Shown here in pieces: positions 18,752-31,235 of a DNA stretch of 64,000 nt. Position numbers and translations under genes: made by a program. This stretch comes from Mycobacterium sp. 852002-51057_SCH5723018. Lineage in GTDB: Bacteria; Actinomycetota; Actinomycetes; Mycobacteriales; Mycobacteriaceae. Each line of letters opens with the position of its first letter. Position 1 is the first letter of the stretch. The notes beneath the pieces were generated by a model. It ran no database searches. It saw nothing but the letters and a program-made list of their open reading frames with translations, and was not told the DNA's origin. The DNA lies in NCBI RefSeq assembly GCF_001667035.1, contig NZ_LZIR01000040.1, positions 88,104 through 152,103 of the forward strand, given 5' to 3'.

Positions 18752-19354
18752 GTGGAATCGCGTAGCCAGCGCACGCGTCAGGCGCTACAACAGGCGGCGA
18801 TGAAGCGCTTCGTCGCCCACGGCGTGCACCAGACCAGCGTCGCCGACATCGCCGCCGACGTCGGGGTGACCGAGCGGACCTTCTACCGCCACTTCCCGTC
18901 GAAGCACGCGGTGCTCTTCGCCGACTACGACATCGGCTTCGAATGGTTCGCCCGCGCCCTGGCGCTGCGCCCGCATGGGGAGCCCATCACCCAGTCGGTG
19001 CGCAAGGCGGTGGACGCGTTTCCCTTTGACTTCCGGATGGTCCGCGAGGCCGCGACCATCCGTTCGCGCGATCTCGATCAGGAGATCATCACCAACCACA
19101 TTCGACGGATGCGCGATCAGGTGGCCGACGAGATCGGGCGCTTCATCCACGAACGATCGGCGCCCACCGCCGACGGGGCGATGATCGCCGACATCGCGGC
19201 GCACAGCCTGGCTACCGCGGTGTTCGTCGCGCTGGAGGCGTGGATGGCCGGAGACGAGCACGACATCGACGAGCTGGGTCGGCTGACCGACATGGCGCTG
19301 AGCGCGCTGGAAGACGGCCTCACCCACACCCTGCGCAACACCGGACTGGACTAG
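18752..19354 (+). CDS. TetR family regulator of the divergent oxidoreductase
   Basis: A 200-residue TetR with HTH TSVADIAADVGVTERTFYRHFPSKHAVLF near 26-55 and a C-terminal domain like MftR-type mycobacterial TetRs (VREAATIRSRDLDQEIITNHIRRM). GTG 18752 is six bases after CATGCT, a weak leaderless -10. The dyad repeats at 18698-18730 are likely its binding sites, so it probably controls itself and the oxidoreductase gene. Confidence 0.9.
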   Translation: MESRSQRTRQALQQAAMKRFVAHGVHQTSVADIAADVGVTERTFYRHFPSKHAVLFADYDIGFEWFARALALRPHGEPITQSVRKAVDAFPFDFRMVREAATIRSRDLDQEIITNHIRRMRDQVADEIGRFIHERSAPTADGAMIADIAAHSLATAVFVALEAWMAGDEHDIDELGRLTDMALSALEDGLTHTLRNTGLD

Positions 19355-19380
19355 CGGTGCGCCGCATTGCCATCTGGCGC

Positions 19381-19440
19381 GCCGAACGTGCACGCACTGC
19401 GAAATTTCCGCCGGTTTTTCGCAGTGGGTACACGCTCGGC
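19381..19440. repeat. Long intergenic inverted repeat
   Basis: Arms of 24 bases match at 21 positions around a 12-base loop. The left arm begins GCCGAACGTGCACG, and the inner stem is CACTGCGAAA / TTTCGCAGTG. It lies after the TetR stop and before nrdF2. It could terminate transcription, but the arms are longer than usual for a terminator, and similar large palindromes occur at 45341 and 52621. Confidence 0.7.
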
Positions 19441-19463
19441 GAAGCTGGCCGGTGCGACACGCA

Positions 19464-19481
19464 AACACAAGCTCTTGTGTT
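19464..19481. promoter_or_regulatory. Palindrome upstream of nrdF2, NrdR-box candidate
   Basis: Perfect 8-base arms AACACAAG / CTTGTGTT around CT, 80 bases before nrdF2. The outer ACAC/GTGT resembles NrdR boxes, which are palindromes of about 16 bases that usually occur as pairs before nrd operons. A second palindrome, TACCCC-A-GGGGTA, lies at 19496-19508, 29-30 bases away centre to centre. NrdR binding is inferred. Confidence 0.45.
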
Positions 19482-19548
19482 GAGCCGCCTTGTCGTACCC
19501 CAGGGGTAGTGTCTGAAGTCTGAAGTGCCGCAGCAAAACGTCTGGTGA

Positions 19549-20535
<987 letters not shown>

Positions 20536-20777
20536 AAGCGCAGGTCAGTCGCCTAGGCCGCTGACGGGTCTGTCGACCGGACCCCGGTCTGCGGCTTGAC
20601 CGAACTGCGACGTGCCCATGCCGTGGCCACATTTTGCCCACAATTTCGATCCAGGATTCGATGTAAGCAACCTCAGGCCTGACCTGCATCGGTCGCAGCC
20701 AGAGGGGCCGTTGTAACCGTGCCAAAGCGCCGCCGCCCCCTTTCTGGGGCGTCCGTATGGCGGGCAGGATGTGTGGA

Positions 20778-21269
20778 ATGAGCAGTGACGACGATGTGGG
20801 TGCGGCAGACTTCCGTCGCGCATTGGCGCTCATCCAGCACGGCGAGCGTGGCGACGAAGCGGGCATGCGCGTCATCGTCGACGATGAAGTCATCCCGGCT
20901 GGCCGGCTGCCACAGCTGATCCGCGCCACCGTGTCGATCCTGTGGCAACTGGTGGCTCAGCTCTGCGAACCGGACGAAGTCGCGGAGATCGGTGAAACCC
21001 TGACCTTGGCGTCTACCGACGACGAGATCGGTCTCGACCGTGACAACCGGCTCGTGGCCCGGATGTCCATGGCACAACATTCGGGGGATCCCGGCGCCGA
21101 GTATGAGGTGCTCCGCGACGCAGCCACGGCGCCCGACGGTCTGGTACGCCTCGCGCTCACCGCCGCCGGTGTCGTCTCCGCGATGCTGCCTCAGTTACGC
21201 ACCGCTGCTGGCCGGCAGTTGATCAACAACTTGGCGATGCAAGCTCTGCGCGACGAGAACAGCCGATGA
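20778..21269 (+). CDS. Hypothetical protein between direct repeats
   Basis: A 163-residue soluble protein that I do not recognise. It is acidic at the start (SSDDDVGAADF), mostly helical by eye, and lacks a signal peptide or membrane helix. The middle reads DDEIGLDRDNRLVARMS. An earlier start at 20757 is possible; ATG 20778 (MSSDDD) is chosen as more natural. It lies in the segment flanked by the 17-bp repeats of the nrdF2 tail, where M. tuberculosis has a different short hypothetical gene. Codon use looks like that of its neighbours. Confidence 0.65.
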   Translation: MSSDDDVGAADFRRALALIQHGERGDEAGMRVIVDDEVIPAGRLPQLIRATVSILWQLVAQLCEPDEVAEIGETLTLASTDDEIGLDRDNRLVARMSMAQHSGDPGAEYEVLRDAATAPDGLVRLALTAAGVVSAMLPQLRTAAGRQLINNLAMQALRDENSR

Positions 21270-21286
21270 GCAGGCGCGGGATCAGG

Positions 21287-21303
21287 CGAGGACTGGGACT
21301 TCT
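21287..21303 (+). repeat. 17-bp direct repeat, right copy
   Basis: Exact copy of the nrdF2 terminal coding bases. Here it also reads EDWDF followed by TGA, but it is detached from any nrd gene. Confidence 0.75.
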
Positions 21304-21376
21304 GACATCCGCGCTTGTCGGAGCGCGGCGCGGCATAACACTATGGAGATGGGGACGGGGACCCTGAGGAGAAACG

Positions 21377-21877
21377 ATGTCCCCACACGCTCTGAGCAGT
21401 CTCGTCGGTTTGTGCGCCGCGCCGCTCGCGACGGCCCTGTTCCTCGCCCCTACCGCCTCCGCCGACGCTGCGTCCTGGAACGGCCAGTACGCGATCACGT
21501 TCATGGTCGGTCCTAAGTCGGGGACCAGCATGGCGGTCGGTGACCCCGAGGTACAGCACACCGATACCTACGGATTCCGCTCGAGCTGTACGAACGGAAC
21601 ATGCGTCGCCACAATCGTCAGCGGCCCTCCGCCGAGCAACCCGACGGTCCCGCAACCGGTCCAGTTCACCTGGGATGGGTCGTCCTGGGTGCAACACAGC
21701 GATTTCCAATGGGACTGCATGATGCCTGACACCACGATCCAGTGGAATCCTGCCCATTCCGACGTGCGTTACACGCCCCAGCCCGACGGCTCGCTTGCCG
21801 GCACCATGCACACCAACATCTTGAGCGGCGCGTGCCAGGGCACGATCGACATGGATATGAGGGCCCAGCGCGTGTGA
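21377..21877 (+). CDS. Hypothetical secreted protein
   Basis: A 166-residue protein with a clear Sec signal peptide (LCAAPLATALFLAPTASADA, cleavage near residue 30). A beta-rich exported domain follows, with four cysteines (SSCTNGTC, WDCMMPD, SGACQG) likely to form two disulfides. The start ATG follows GAGGAG at a good distance. It resembles small exported mycobacterial proteins that carry repeated YxxT-type beta strands, but I assign no function. It lies downstream of the islet and before the DUF3349 gene. Confidence 0.75.
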   Translation: MSPHALSSLVGLCAAPLATALFLAPTASADAASWNGQYAITFMVGPKSGTSMAVGDPEVQHTDTYGFRSSCTNGTCVATIVSGPPPSNPTVPQPVQFTWDGSSWVQHSDFQWDCMMPDTTIQWNPAHSDVRYTPQPDGSLAGTMHTNILSGACQGTIDMDMRAQRV

Positions 21878-21962
21878 CCGGGCTTTTGATCGGCTGATGA
21901 ACGACGCGTGAATTGGGCGCGCTGCGACGCCACGGTCGCGCCAGAGCCGTGACACTAATGGG

Positions 21963-22367
21963 GTGACCTCAACCCACGCGTCTCACAAGCATGCCCAATT
22001 CCTCCGCTCGGTGATCCGCTGGCTGGACGTCGGCTACCCCCAGGGCGTCCCTGGACCGGACCAAGTGGCACTGTTCGCCCTCTTGCGCAGCACACCGCTG
22101 ACCGAGGAACAGCTCGAAGAAGTTGTGCACAACATCATCGCGAAGCACCGCGGCGACGCGGACGGGCCGATCGGCAAAGAAGAGATCTCCGAGTTCATCA
22201 CCAAGACGACGCACGCCGACCCCGGACGGGAGGACGTCATACGGGTCGCCGCCATACTGGCCGCCGCCGGTTGGCCGCTGGCCGGCATCGACGTCAGCGA
22301 GGTTGTTCCCGGTGACGAACACGCCGAAGCCGCCGAGGAGATCTGCAAGACGCCGTCACAAGCGTGA
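21963..22367 (+). CDS. DUF3349 family protein (Rv3046c-like)
   Basis: A 134-residue actinobacterial DUF3349 protein. The family pattern is visible: an N-terminal helical half with [22 protein letters not shown], then [10 protein letters not shown], and a second half with GWPLAGID. Function is unknown. GTG 21963 is the start. The 3' end overlaps the convergent adhC gene by 12 bases. The neighbourhood (after nrdF2, before adhC) matches M. tuberculosis. Confidence 0.85.
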   Translation: MTSTHASHKHAQFLRSVIRWLDVGYPQGVPGPDQVALFALLRSTPLTEEQLEEVVHNIIAKHRGDADGPIGKEEISEFITKTTHADPGREDVIRVAAILAAAGWPLAGIDVSEVVPGDEHAEAAEEICKTPSQA

Positions 22368-23396
22368 GATGTCGATCACGAAGCGGTAGCGCACGTCGCT
22401 GGCGAGCACCCGCTCGTAGGCCTCGTTGACGTAGTCGGGCTCGATCAGCTCGATCTCGGGCGTGACGTCGTGCTCGGCACAGAAGTCCAGCATCTCCTGC
22501 GTCTCGGCGATCCCGCCGATGTTGGAACCGGACAGGCTGCGCCGCGCCATAGCCAGCGGGAACGCCGGCACCTCCATCGGGTGCTCGGGGATGCCGAGCT
22601 CGACGAGCGTGCCGTCGACGTCCAGCAGGTTCAGGTAGTCGCCAAGGTTCAGGTTGGCCGACACGGTGTTGAGGATCAGGTCGAAGCTGCCGCGCAACGT
22701 GCGGAAGGTTTCCGGATCGGCGGTGGCGTAGTAGTGCTTGGCGCCCAACCGCAGCCCGTCCTCCATCTTCTTCAGCGACTGCGACAGCACGGACACCTCG
22801 GCGCCCAGCGCCGCGCCTAACTTGACGCCCATGTGCCCGAGCCCGCCCAAACCGACAACGGCCAGCCGCGTGTTTTCCCCGGCCTTCCAGTGCCGCAGGG
22901 GCGAATACAGCGTGATGCCGGCGCACAGCAGCGGCGCCGCCTTGTCCAGCGGCAACGAGTCGGGGATGCGCACGACGAAGTTCTCGTCGACGACGATCGC
23001 CTGGCTATAGCCGCCCTGCGTCGAGGACCCGTCCTTGTCGATCGAGTTGTAGGTGAAGGTCGCGCCGGGCTTGCAGTACTGCTCCAGCCCGGCCTTACAG
23101 CTGCTGCACTGACCGCAGGAGTTCACCATGCAGCCCACCCCGGCATGGTCACCGACCTTGTGCTTGGTGACCTCGGACCCGACCTCGATCACCACGCCGG
23201 CGATCTCGTGGCCGGGCACGACGGGGTAATTCGGTTGTCCCCATTCGGCTTTGACGGTATGGATGTCCGAGTGGCAGATCCCGGCGTACTTGATCTCGAT
23301 CACGACGTCGCGCGGGCCGGTGTCGCGGCGCTCGATGGTGGTCTTGGTCAGCGGCTCGGTCGCCGCGGTGGCGGCGTAGGCCGAAACTGTGCTCAT
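22356..23396 (-). CDS. adhC: AdhC, zinc-dependent NADP alcohol dehydrogenase
   Basis: A 346-residue medium-chain dehydrogenase that reduces aldehydes or oxidises alcohols with NADP(H). Catalytic zinc ligands are in C41-HSDIH and G62-H63-E64. The structural zinc cysteines lie in the CGQCSSCK...C cluster. The Rossmann motif is GLGGLGHMG. The CHSDIH pattern places it in the cinnamyl-alcohol-dehydrogenase/YjgB branch. ATG 23396 follows GAGGGA. The gene is convergent with the DUF3349 gene and upstream of, but not in an operon with, fecB. Confidence 0.94.
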   Translation of the reverse strand: MSTVSAYAATAATEPLTKTTIERRDTGPRDVVIEIKYAGICHSDIHTVKAEWGQPNYPVVPGHEIAGVVIEVGSEVTKHKVGDHAGVGCMVNSCGQCSSCKAGLEQYCKPGATFTYNSIDKDGSSTQGGYSQAIVVDENFVVRIPDSLPLDKAAPLLCAGITLYSPLRHWKAGENTRLAVVGLGGLGHMGVKLGAALGAEVSVLSQSLKKMEDGLRLGAKHYYATADPETFRTLRGSFDLILNTVSANLNLGDYLNLLDVDGTLVELGIPEHPMEVPAFPLAMARRSLSGSNIGGIAETQEMLDFCAEHDVTPEIELIEPDYVNEAYERVLASDVRYRFVIDISRL

Positions 23397-23537
23397 GAAA
23401 ATCCCTCTTCGATGTGGTTACGTCGTCTTACGTCCTCAAGAAGTTTAGCTAAGGTAATGTTCTCGGGCCACTTGGCGGGTGCGGACGGCCCCGGGTGCCA
23501 GCTTATGCCGACGTTTGCCGGCCGGCCGCTCGGGCGG

Positions 23538-24632
23538 CTAGTTGATCGGGGCGTTGACCAGGCGCAGGTCGTCGACGATCCCGCGGGCCGCGATCAATCC
23601 CTCGCCGGTTTGCCATATCTCGTCGTTGACGACGTAAACCCGGTTGTCCCGGTTGGCGGACAGCTTGCGCCAGGGGCCGCTGTCCAGGACGGTCGCGGCG
23701 CGCTCGGCGGCGGCCGGTGTGGCGCACGATACGTAGACGACGTCGGCGTCGGCTGCGGATAGGTCGGGATTCTTCGCCAGATCGACGTCGGTGGCGCCGA
23801 ACTCGATATAGGGCTTGTCGGTGAACCGCTGCGCGGCCGGCCGGTCCACCCCGACCGCGCCGAGCACGCTGGCCGGAAAGTTGTTGGCCCCGTACACCCG
23901 GATGGTGCTGGTGGTCAGCTGGACGATCGACGCCTGGAAGTGTGACGCGTCGTGGGCGCCCCCGATCTGGGTGGCCCGCTGCGTGAAGCCGGTGAGCAGC
24001 GCGTCGACGGCGGCGGTGCGCGCCGTGGCCGCCCCGACGCCGCGCAGGTTGTCCTGCCAGGCAGCGCCGGGTGGCCCGGTGAACACCGCCGGGGCGATCC
24101 CGGCCAGCCGCGGATACAGCGTCGGCGTCAACCCGACCGATCCCAGGATCAGGTCGGGGTGGGCCGCGGCGATGCCGCCCACGTCGGGGTTGCTGCGGGT
24201 GCCGACGCCGGGCAGGCCGTGCACCGCGTTGCCCAGGTAGGACGGCTGACTCGTGGTGCCGTCCGGCAGGGCCGTGGCGACCACCCGCGATTGCAGGCCC
24301 AGCGCGCACAGCGCGTCGAGCTGGTCACCGGAGAGCACCACGATGCGCCGCGGTTCGGCGGGCACCTGGACCGTGTCGGGGGTGATCCCGGCCGCGTTGC
24401 GGGCCTGCCGGGTCGGCGGCCCGGGGTCGGCCGCGGCGGCGTCCCGCGCGCACGACTCGTCGGGCTTGCGGTCGTTGCCGAGCACCCCGGCGCCGGCGAC
24501 TTGGGTGGTGGGCGTGACCAGCGACGGGGTCGACGCCTTGGGGCCGGGATTTGCCGAGCCGCAACCGCCGCAGGCCACGACTAGCACCGCGGCCACGGCG
24601 GTCGCGGCCACGATCGATCGCCTGCCCAGCAC
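23538..24632 (-). CDS. fecB: FecB-like iron-siderophore binding lipoprotein
   Basis: A 364-residue lipoprotein of the periplasmic iron-complex binding (TroA/FhuD-like) family. The signal peptide ends in a lipobox at LVVAC. The binding domain begins near PRRIVVLSGDQLDALCALGL, contains VGTRSNPDVGGIAAAHPDLILGS and ends in the helical lobe. GTG 24632 is chosen because TAGCGT lies seven bases upstream, a leaderless pattern; the frame extends to 24668. It is divergent from ctaD. Recent work links mycobacterial FecB to cell-envelope function as well as iron; its role here is inferred from the family. Confidence 0.92.
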   Translation of the reverse strand: MLGRRSIVAATAVAAVLVVACGGCGSANPGPKASTPSLVTPTTQVAGAGVLGNDRKPDESCARDAAAADPGPPTRQARNAAGITPDTVQVPAEPRRIVVLSGDQLDALCALGLQSRVVATALPDGTTSQPSYLGNAVHGLPGVGTRSNPDVGGIAAAHPDLILGSVGLTPTLYPRLAGIAPAVFTGPPGAAWQDNLRGVGAATARTAAVDALLTGFTQRATQIGGAHDASHFQASIVQLTTSTIRVYGANNFPASVLGAVGVDRPAAQRFTDKPYIEFGATDVDLAKNPDLSAADADVVYVSCATPAAAERAATVLDSGPWRKLSANRDNRVYVVNDEIWQTGEGLIAARGIVDDLRLVNAPIN

Positions 24633-24718
24633 GGGTCCGACGCTAACATCCGGCGACGTCGGAGCCACTTACGACAGTTTGTAGGACTGCCCCTGACGGC
24701 GAGTTCTTCGGAGGCTAA

Positions 24719-27798
<3,080 letters not shown>

Positions 27799-27838
27799 CG
27801 ATCGCAAGCGCGGCGAAGCCGGGCGCAGCGGGTCGCTG
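27799..27838 (-). repeat. Dispersed-repeat copy abutting serB2 stop
   Basis: Reverse-oriented copy of the 40-base core, starting GCGATCGCAAG and ending GCGGGTCGC. It matches the array core at 35 of 40 and the nrdI copy at 37 of 40. Its first base directly follows the serB2 TAG. Confidence 0.75.
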
Positions 27839-27909
27839 CGCATTTCACCGGGCGCGGGAGGTGGCGACCCGGCACCGATTCCGGGGTCGCGGTACGGCAC
27901 GATGGTCGG

Positions 27910-28752
27910 GTGCCCGAAAACGCAAGCGAGCCAGCCGACCCCGATCTGCTGATCGACTTGCACGATGTGTCGCTGCGGCGCGGCGACCGCATCCTGGTCG
28001 GGCCGCTGGATTGGGCGGTGGAACTCGACGAGCGGTGGGTGATCATCGGACCCAACGGCGCCGGCAAGACGTCACTGCTGCGCATCGCCGCGGCGGCCGA
28101 GCACCCCTCGACGGGCGTCGCGTTCGTGCTCGGCGAGCGGCTGGGCCGGGTCGACGTTTCGGAGTTGCGCTCGCGGATCGGGCTGAGCTCGTCGGCGCTG
28201 GCGCAGCGGGTGCCCGGCGACGAGCTGGTGCGCGACCTGGTCGTGTCGGCCGGCTACGCGGTGCTGGGTCGGTGGCGGGAGCGCTACGACGACGTCGACT
28301 ACCGCCGCGCGATCGACATGCTGGAAAGCCTCGGCGCCGAGCACCTCGCCGACCGCACCTACGGGACGCTGTCGGAAGGGGAGCGCAAGCGGGTGCTGAT
28401 CGCCCGCGCGTTGATGACCGACCCGGAGCTGCTGCTGCTCGACGAACCCGCCGCCGGCCTGGACCTGGGCGGCCGGGAGGAGTTGGTGGCCCGGCTGGCC
28501 GACCTGGCCGCCGACCCCGATGCGCCCGCGCTGGTGCTGGTCACCCACCACGTCGAGGAGGTGCCGCCCGGCTTCAGCCACTGCATGCTGCTGTCGGAGG
28601 GCCGGGTGGTCGCCGCGGGTCTGCTGCCGGACGTGCTGACCGCGGAGAACCTGTCCACCACGTTCGGTCAGCGGATCGCCCTCGACGTCGCCGACGGGCG
28701 CTATTTCGCCCGCCGGATCCGCACCCGCGCCGCCCACAGGAGGCTTTCGTGA
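27910..28752 (+). CDS. ABC transporter ATP-binding protein (Rv3041c-like)
   Basis: A 280-residue ATPase with one nucleotide-binding domain: Walker A G47-PNGAGKT, signature LSEGERKRV, Walker B LLLLDEPAAGLDL and H-loop VTHH. No permease gene is adjacent. The next gene starts within its stop codon and encodes a Nudix enzyme, so it works with a distant permease or has a non-transport role. The group resembles YjjK/ModF-like soluble single-domain ATPases annotated as iron or molybdate importers, but the substrate is not predictable. Confidence 0.9.
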   Translation: MPENASEPADPDLLIDLHDVSLRRGDRILVGPLDWAVELDERWVIIGPNGAGKTSLLRIAAAAEHPSTGVAFVLGERLGRVDVSELRSRIGLSSSALAQRVPGDELVRDLVVSAGYAVLGRWRERYDDVDYRRAIDMLESLGAEHLADRTYGTLSEGERKRVLIARALMTDPELLLLDEPAAGLDLGGREELVARLADLAADPDAPALVLVTHHVEEVPPGFSHCMLLSEGRVVAAGLLPDVLTAENLSTTFGQRIALDVADGRYFARRIRTRAAHRRLS

Positions 28753-29570
28753 CGTCACCGCAGGAGCAGCCGCCCCTCGTTCCCCGCCCGGCCGCGACGG
28801 TAATGCTGATCCGCGACGCCGGGGATGGGCTGGCCGTCTTCCTGATGCGGCGGCACTCGCGGATGGAGTTCGCCGCGGGAACGATGGTCTTTCCCGGCGG
28901 CGGCGTCGACGACCGCGACCGCAACGCCGAGATCGCGTGGGCCGGGCCGCCGCCGTCCTGGTGGGCGCAGCGGTTCGGCATCGAAGCCGACCTGGCCGAG
29001 GCGCTGGTGTGCGCAGCGGCCCGCGAGACGTTCGAGGAGTCGGGGGTATTGTTCGCGGGCCCGGCCGACGACTCGGACGGCATCGTGGGCGACGCCTCGG
29101 TGTACCGCGACGCCCGCCGCGAGCTCGCCTCCGGCACCCTGTCCTTCGCCGACTTCCTGCGCCGCGAAAACCTGGTGCTGCGATCCGACCTGCTGCGGCC
29201 GTGGGCCAATTGGGTCACCCCTGAGGCCGAGCGCACCCGCCGGTACGACACCTATTTCTTTGTGGGAGCCCTGCCCGAGGGGCAGCGGGCCGACGGGGAG
29301 AACACCGAGTCCGACCGCGCCGGCTGGACGACGCCGCAGGCGGCCATCGACGACTTTGCCGCCGGACGCACCTTCCTGCTGCCGCCGACCTGGACGCAGC
29401 TCGATTCCCTGGCCGGCCACAGCGTCGCCGAGGTGCTGGCCGTCGAGCGCCAGATCGTCACCGTGCAGCCGCACGTCGAGATCCAGGGCGACAACTGGGT
29501 GTTCGAGTTCTTCGATTCCGACCGCTACCACAGCGCGCGAAAGGCGGGCGGGATGGGGTGGCGGCATTGA
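28749..29570 (+). CDS. Nudix hydrolase, NUDT19/RP2p-like (Rv3040c-like)
   Basis: A 273-residue Nudix enzyme. The Nudix box is split: [12 protein letters not shown] comes first, then about 35 residues rich in Trp and Pro ([11 protein letters not shown]), then [13 protein letters not shown] with the catalytic RExxEE core. Such a long insert inside the box is known from the NUDT19 group, which hydrolyses CoA derivatives. This family assignment is from memory. GTG 28749 overlaps the ABC gene stop (GTGA). The 3' end overlaps echA17 by 13 bases, so translation coupling with a CoA-thioester enzyme fits a CoA-related substrate. Confidence 0.88.
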   Translation: MTSPQEQPPLVPRPAATVMLIRDAGDGLAVFLMRRHSRMEFAAGTMVFPGGGVDDRDRNAEIAWAGPPPSWWAQRFGIEADLAEALVCAAARETFEESGVLFAGPADDSDGIVGDASVYRDARRELASGTLSFADFLRRENLVLRSDLLRPWANWVTPEAERTRRYDTYFFVGALPEGQRADGENTESDRAGWTTPQAAIDDFAAGRTFLLPPTWTQLDSLAGHSVAEVLAVERQIVTVQPHVEIQGDNWVFEFFDSDRYHSARKAGGMGWRH

Positions 29571-30250
29571 GGGAGTTCGTCAGCGTAGTGGTCAGCGACG
29601 GCTCGCAAGACGCCGGCCTGGCCATGCTGCTGTTATCGCGGCCGCCGACCAACGCGATGAGCCGGCAGGTCTACCGCGAGATCGCGGACGCGGCAGCGGA
29701 GCTGGCGCGGCGCGACGACGTCGCCGCGGTGATCCTGTTCGGCGGCCACGAGATCTTTTCCGCCGGCGACGACATGCCCGAGCTGCGGACGCTGACCGCC
29801 CCGGAGGCCGACGTCGCGGCCCGGGTGCGCCGCGAGGCCGTCGACGCCGTCGCGGCGATCCCGAAGCCGACCGTGGCCGCGATCACCGGCTACGCGTTGG
29901 GCGCCGGCCTCACCCTGGCGCTGGCCGCCGACTGGCGGGTCAGCGGTGACAACGTCAAGTTCGGGGCGACCGAGATCCTCGCCGGCATGGTCCCCGGCGG
30001 CGGCGGAATGGCCCGCCTGAGCCGGGTGGCCGGGCCGAGCAAGGCCAAGGAACTGGTGTTCAGCGGCCGCTTCTGCGACGCCGAGGAGGCCCTGGCGCTG
30101 GGCCTGATCGACGACATGGTCGCCCCCGACGACGTGTATGACGCCGCCGCGGTGTGGGCGCGCCGCTTCCTCGACGGCCCGCGGCACGCGCTGGCCGCGG
30201 CCAAGGCCGGCATCAACGCCGTCTTCGACCCGGAACCGGGCGGCCGTTAG
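29558..30250 (+). CDS. echA17: Enoyl-CoA hydratase/isomerase family (EchA17-like)
   Basis: A 230-residue crotonase-fold protein, shorter than the usual 255-265. The oxyanion-hole segments are [11 protein letters not shown] and [17 protein letters not shown]. One catalytic Glu is likely in [20 protein letters not shown]; the second Glu position is less clear. It probably hydrates or isomerises enoyl-CoA in fatty-acid breakdown. GTG 29558 overlaps the Nudix stop. The gene stop TAG also forms part of the TAGGCT element that precedes the next gene. Confidence 0.9.
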   Translation: MAALREFVSVVVSDGSQDAGLAMLLLSRPPTNAMSRQVYREIADAAAELARRDDVAAVILFGGHEIFSAGDDMPELRTLTAPEADVAARVRREAVDAVAAIPKPTVAAITGYALGAGLTLALAADWRVSGDNVKFGATEILAGMVPGGGGMARLSRVAGPSKAKELVFSGRFCDAEEALALGLIDDMVAPDDVYDAAAVWARRFLDGPRHALAAAKAGINAVFDPEPGGR

Positions 30251-30260
30251 GCTGCCCTGC

Positions 30261-31235
30261 ATGACGACGAGTTCGACCGACGCCGCGCCCAAAGCCCACG
30301 CCACCGCCGAGCAGGTGGAGGCAGCGCGGCACGACACCAAGCTCGCCCAGGTGCTCTACCACGACTGGGAGGCCGAGACCTACGACGAGAAGTGGTCGAT
30401 CTCCTACGACCAGCGCTGCGTCGAGTACGCCCGGGGCCGGTTCGACGCCATCGTGCCCGGCGAGGTGATTCGGGAACTGCCCTACGATCGGGCCCTCGAA
30501 TTAGGCTGTGGCACAGGATTTTTCCTGCTCAACCTGATCCAGTCCGGGGTTGCCCGGCGCGGGTCGGTCACCGACCTGTCGCCCGGTATGGTCAAGGTCG
30601 CCACCCGCAACGGACAATCGCTGGGCCTGGACATCGACGGCCGGGTCGCCGACGCCGAGGGCATCCCGTACGACGACAACACCTTCGACTTGGTGGTCGG
30701 GCACGCCGTGCTGCATCACATTCCCGACGTGGAGCTGTCACTGCGCGAGGTGATACGCGTGCTGCGCCCGGGCGGCCGGTTCGTGTTCGCCGGCGAGCCG
30801 ACCAGCGCCGGGGACACTTACGCCCGCCAGTTGTCCACCCTGACGTGGCGGGTCGCCACCAACGTCACCAAGCTGCCGGGTCTGCGGAGCTGGCGGCGGC
30901 CGCAGGGCGAGCTCGACGAGTCGTCGCGCGTCGCGGCCCTGGAGGCCATCGTCGATCTGCACACCTTCACTCCGGCGGACCTGGAGCGGATGGCGACCAA
31001 CGCCGGCGCGATCGAGGTCCGGACCGCCAGCGAAGAGTTCACCGCCGCCATGTTCGGCTGGCCCGTCCGCACGTTCGAGGCCTCGGTGCCGCCCGGGCGG
31101 CTGGGCTGGGGCTGGGCGAGGTTCGCCTTCAACGGCTGGAAGGCCCTGAGCTGGGTGGACGCCAACGTGTGGCGGCACGTGGCGCCGAAGGGCTGGTTCT
31201 ACAACGTGATGGTCACCGGGGTCAAACCCTCCTGA
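30261..31235 (+). CDS. SAM-dependent methyltransferase (Rv3038c-like)
   Basis: A 324-residue class I methyltransferase. Motif I is ALELGCGTGFFLL near residues 78-90, with an acidic residue after DLSPGM, and FDLVVGHAVLHHIPD as motif IV. A C-terminal half of about 130 residues (FTPADLERMATNAGA onward) is typical of small-molecule or lipid methyltransferases. The ATG at 30261 is seven bases after TAGGCT, whose first three bases are the echA17 stop, so a leaderless internal promoter is likely. The substrate is unknown. Confidence 0.9.
   Translation: MTTSSTDAAPKAHATAEQVEAARHDTKLAQVLYHDWEAETYDEKWSISYDQRCVEYARGRFDAIVPGEVIRELPYDRALELGCGTGFFLLNLIQSGVARRGSVTDLSPGMVKVATRNGQSLGLDIDGRVADAEGIPYDDNTFDLVVGHAVLHHIPDVELSLREVIRVLRPGGRFVFAGEPTSAGDTYARQLSTLTWRVATNVTKLPGLRSWRRPQGELDESSRVAALEAIVDLHTFTPADLERMATNAGAIEVRTASEEFTAAMFGWPVRTFEASVPPGRLGWGWARFAFNGWKALSWVDANVWRHVAPKGWFYNVMVTGVKPS

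Noticed and set aside
23441..23458. IdeR (iron) box upstream of adhC
   Set aside because: TTTAGCTAAGGTAAT shares only part of the consensus, and the AGG/CCT symmetry is wrong.
27910..28752. Complete ABC importer
   Set aside because: Only the ATPase is encoded; no permease or binding protein is next to it, and fecB lies on the other strand beyond ctaD and serB2.
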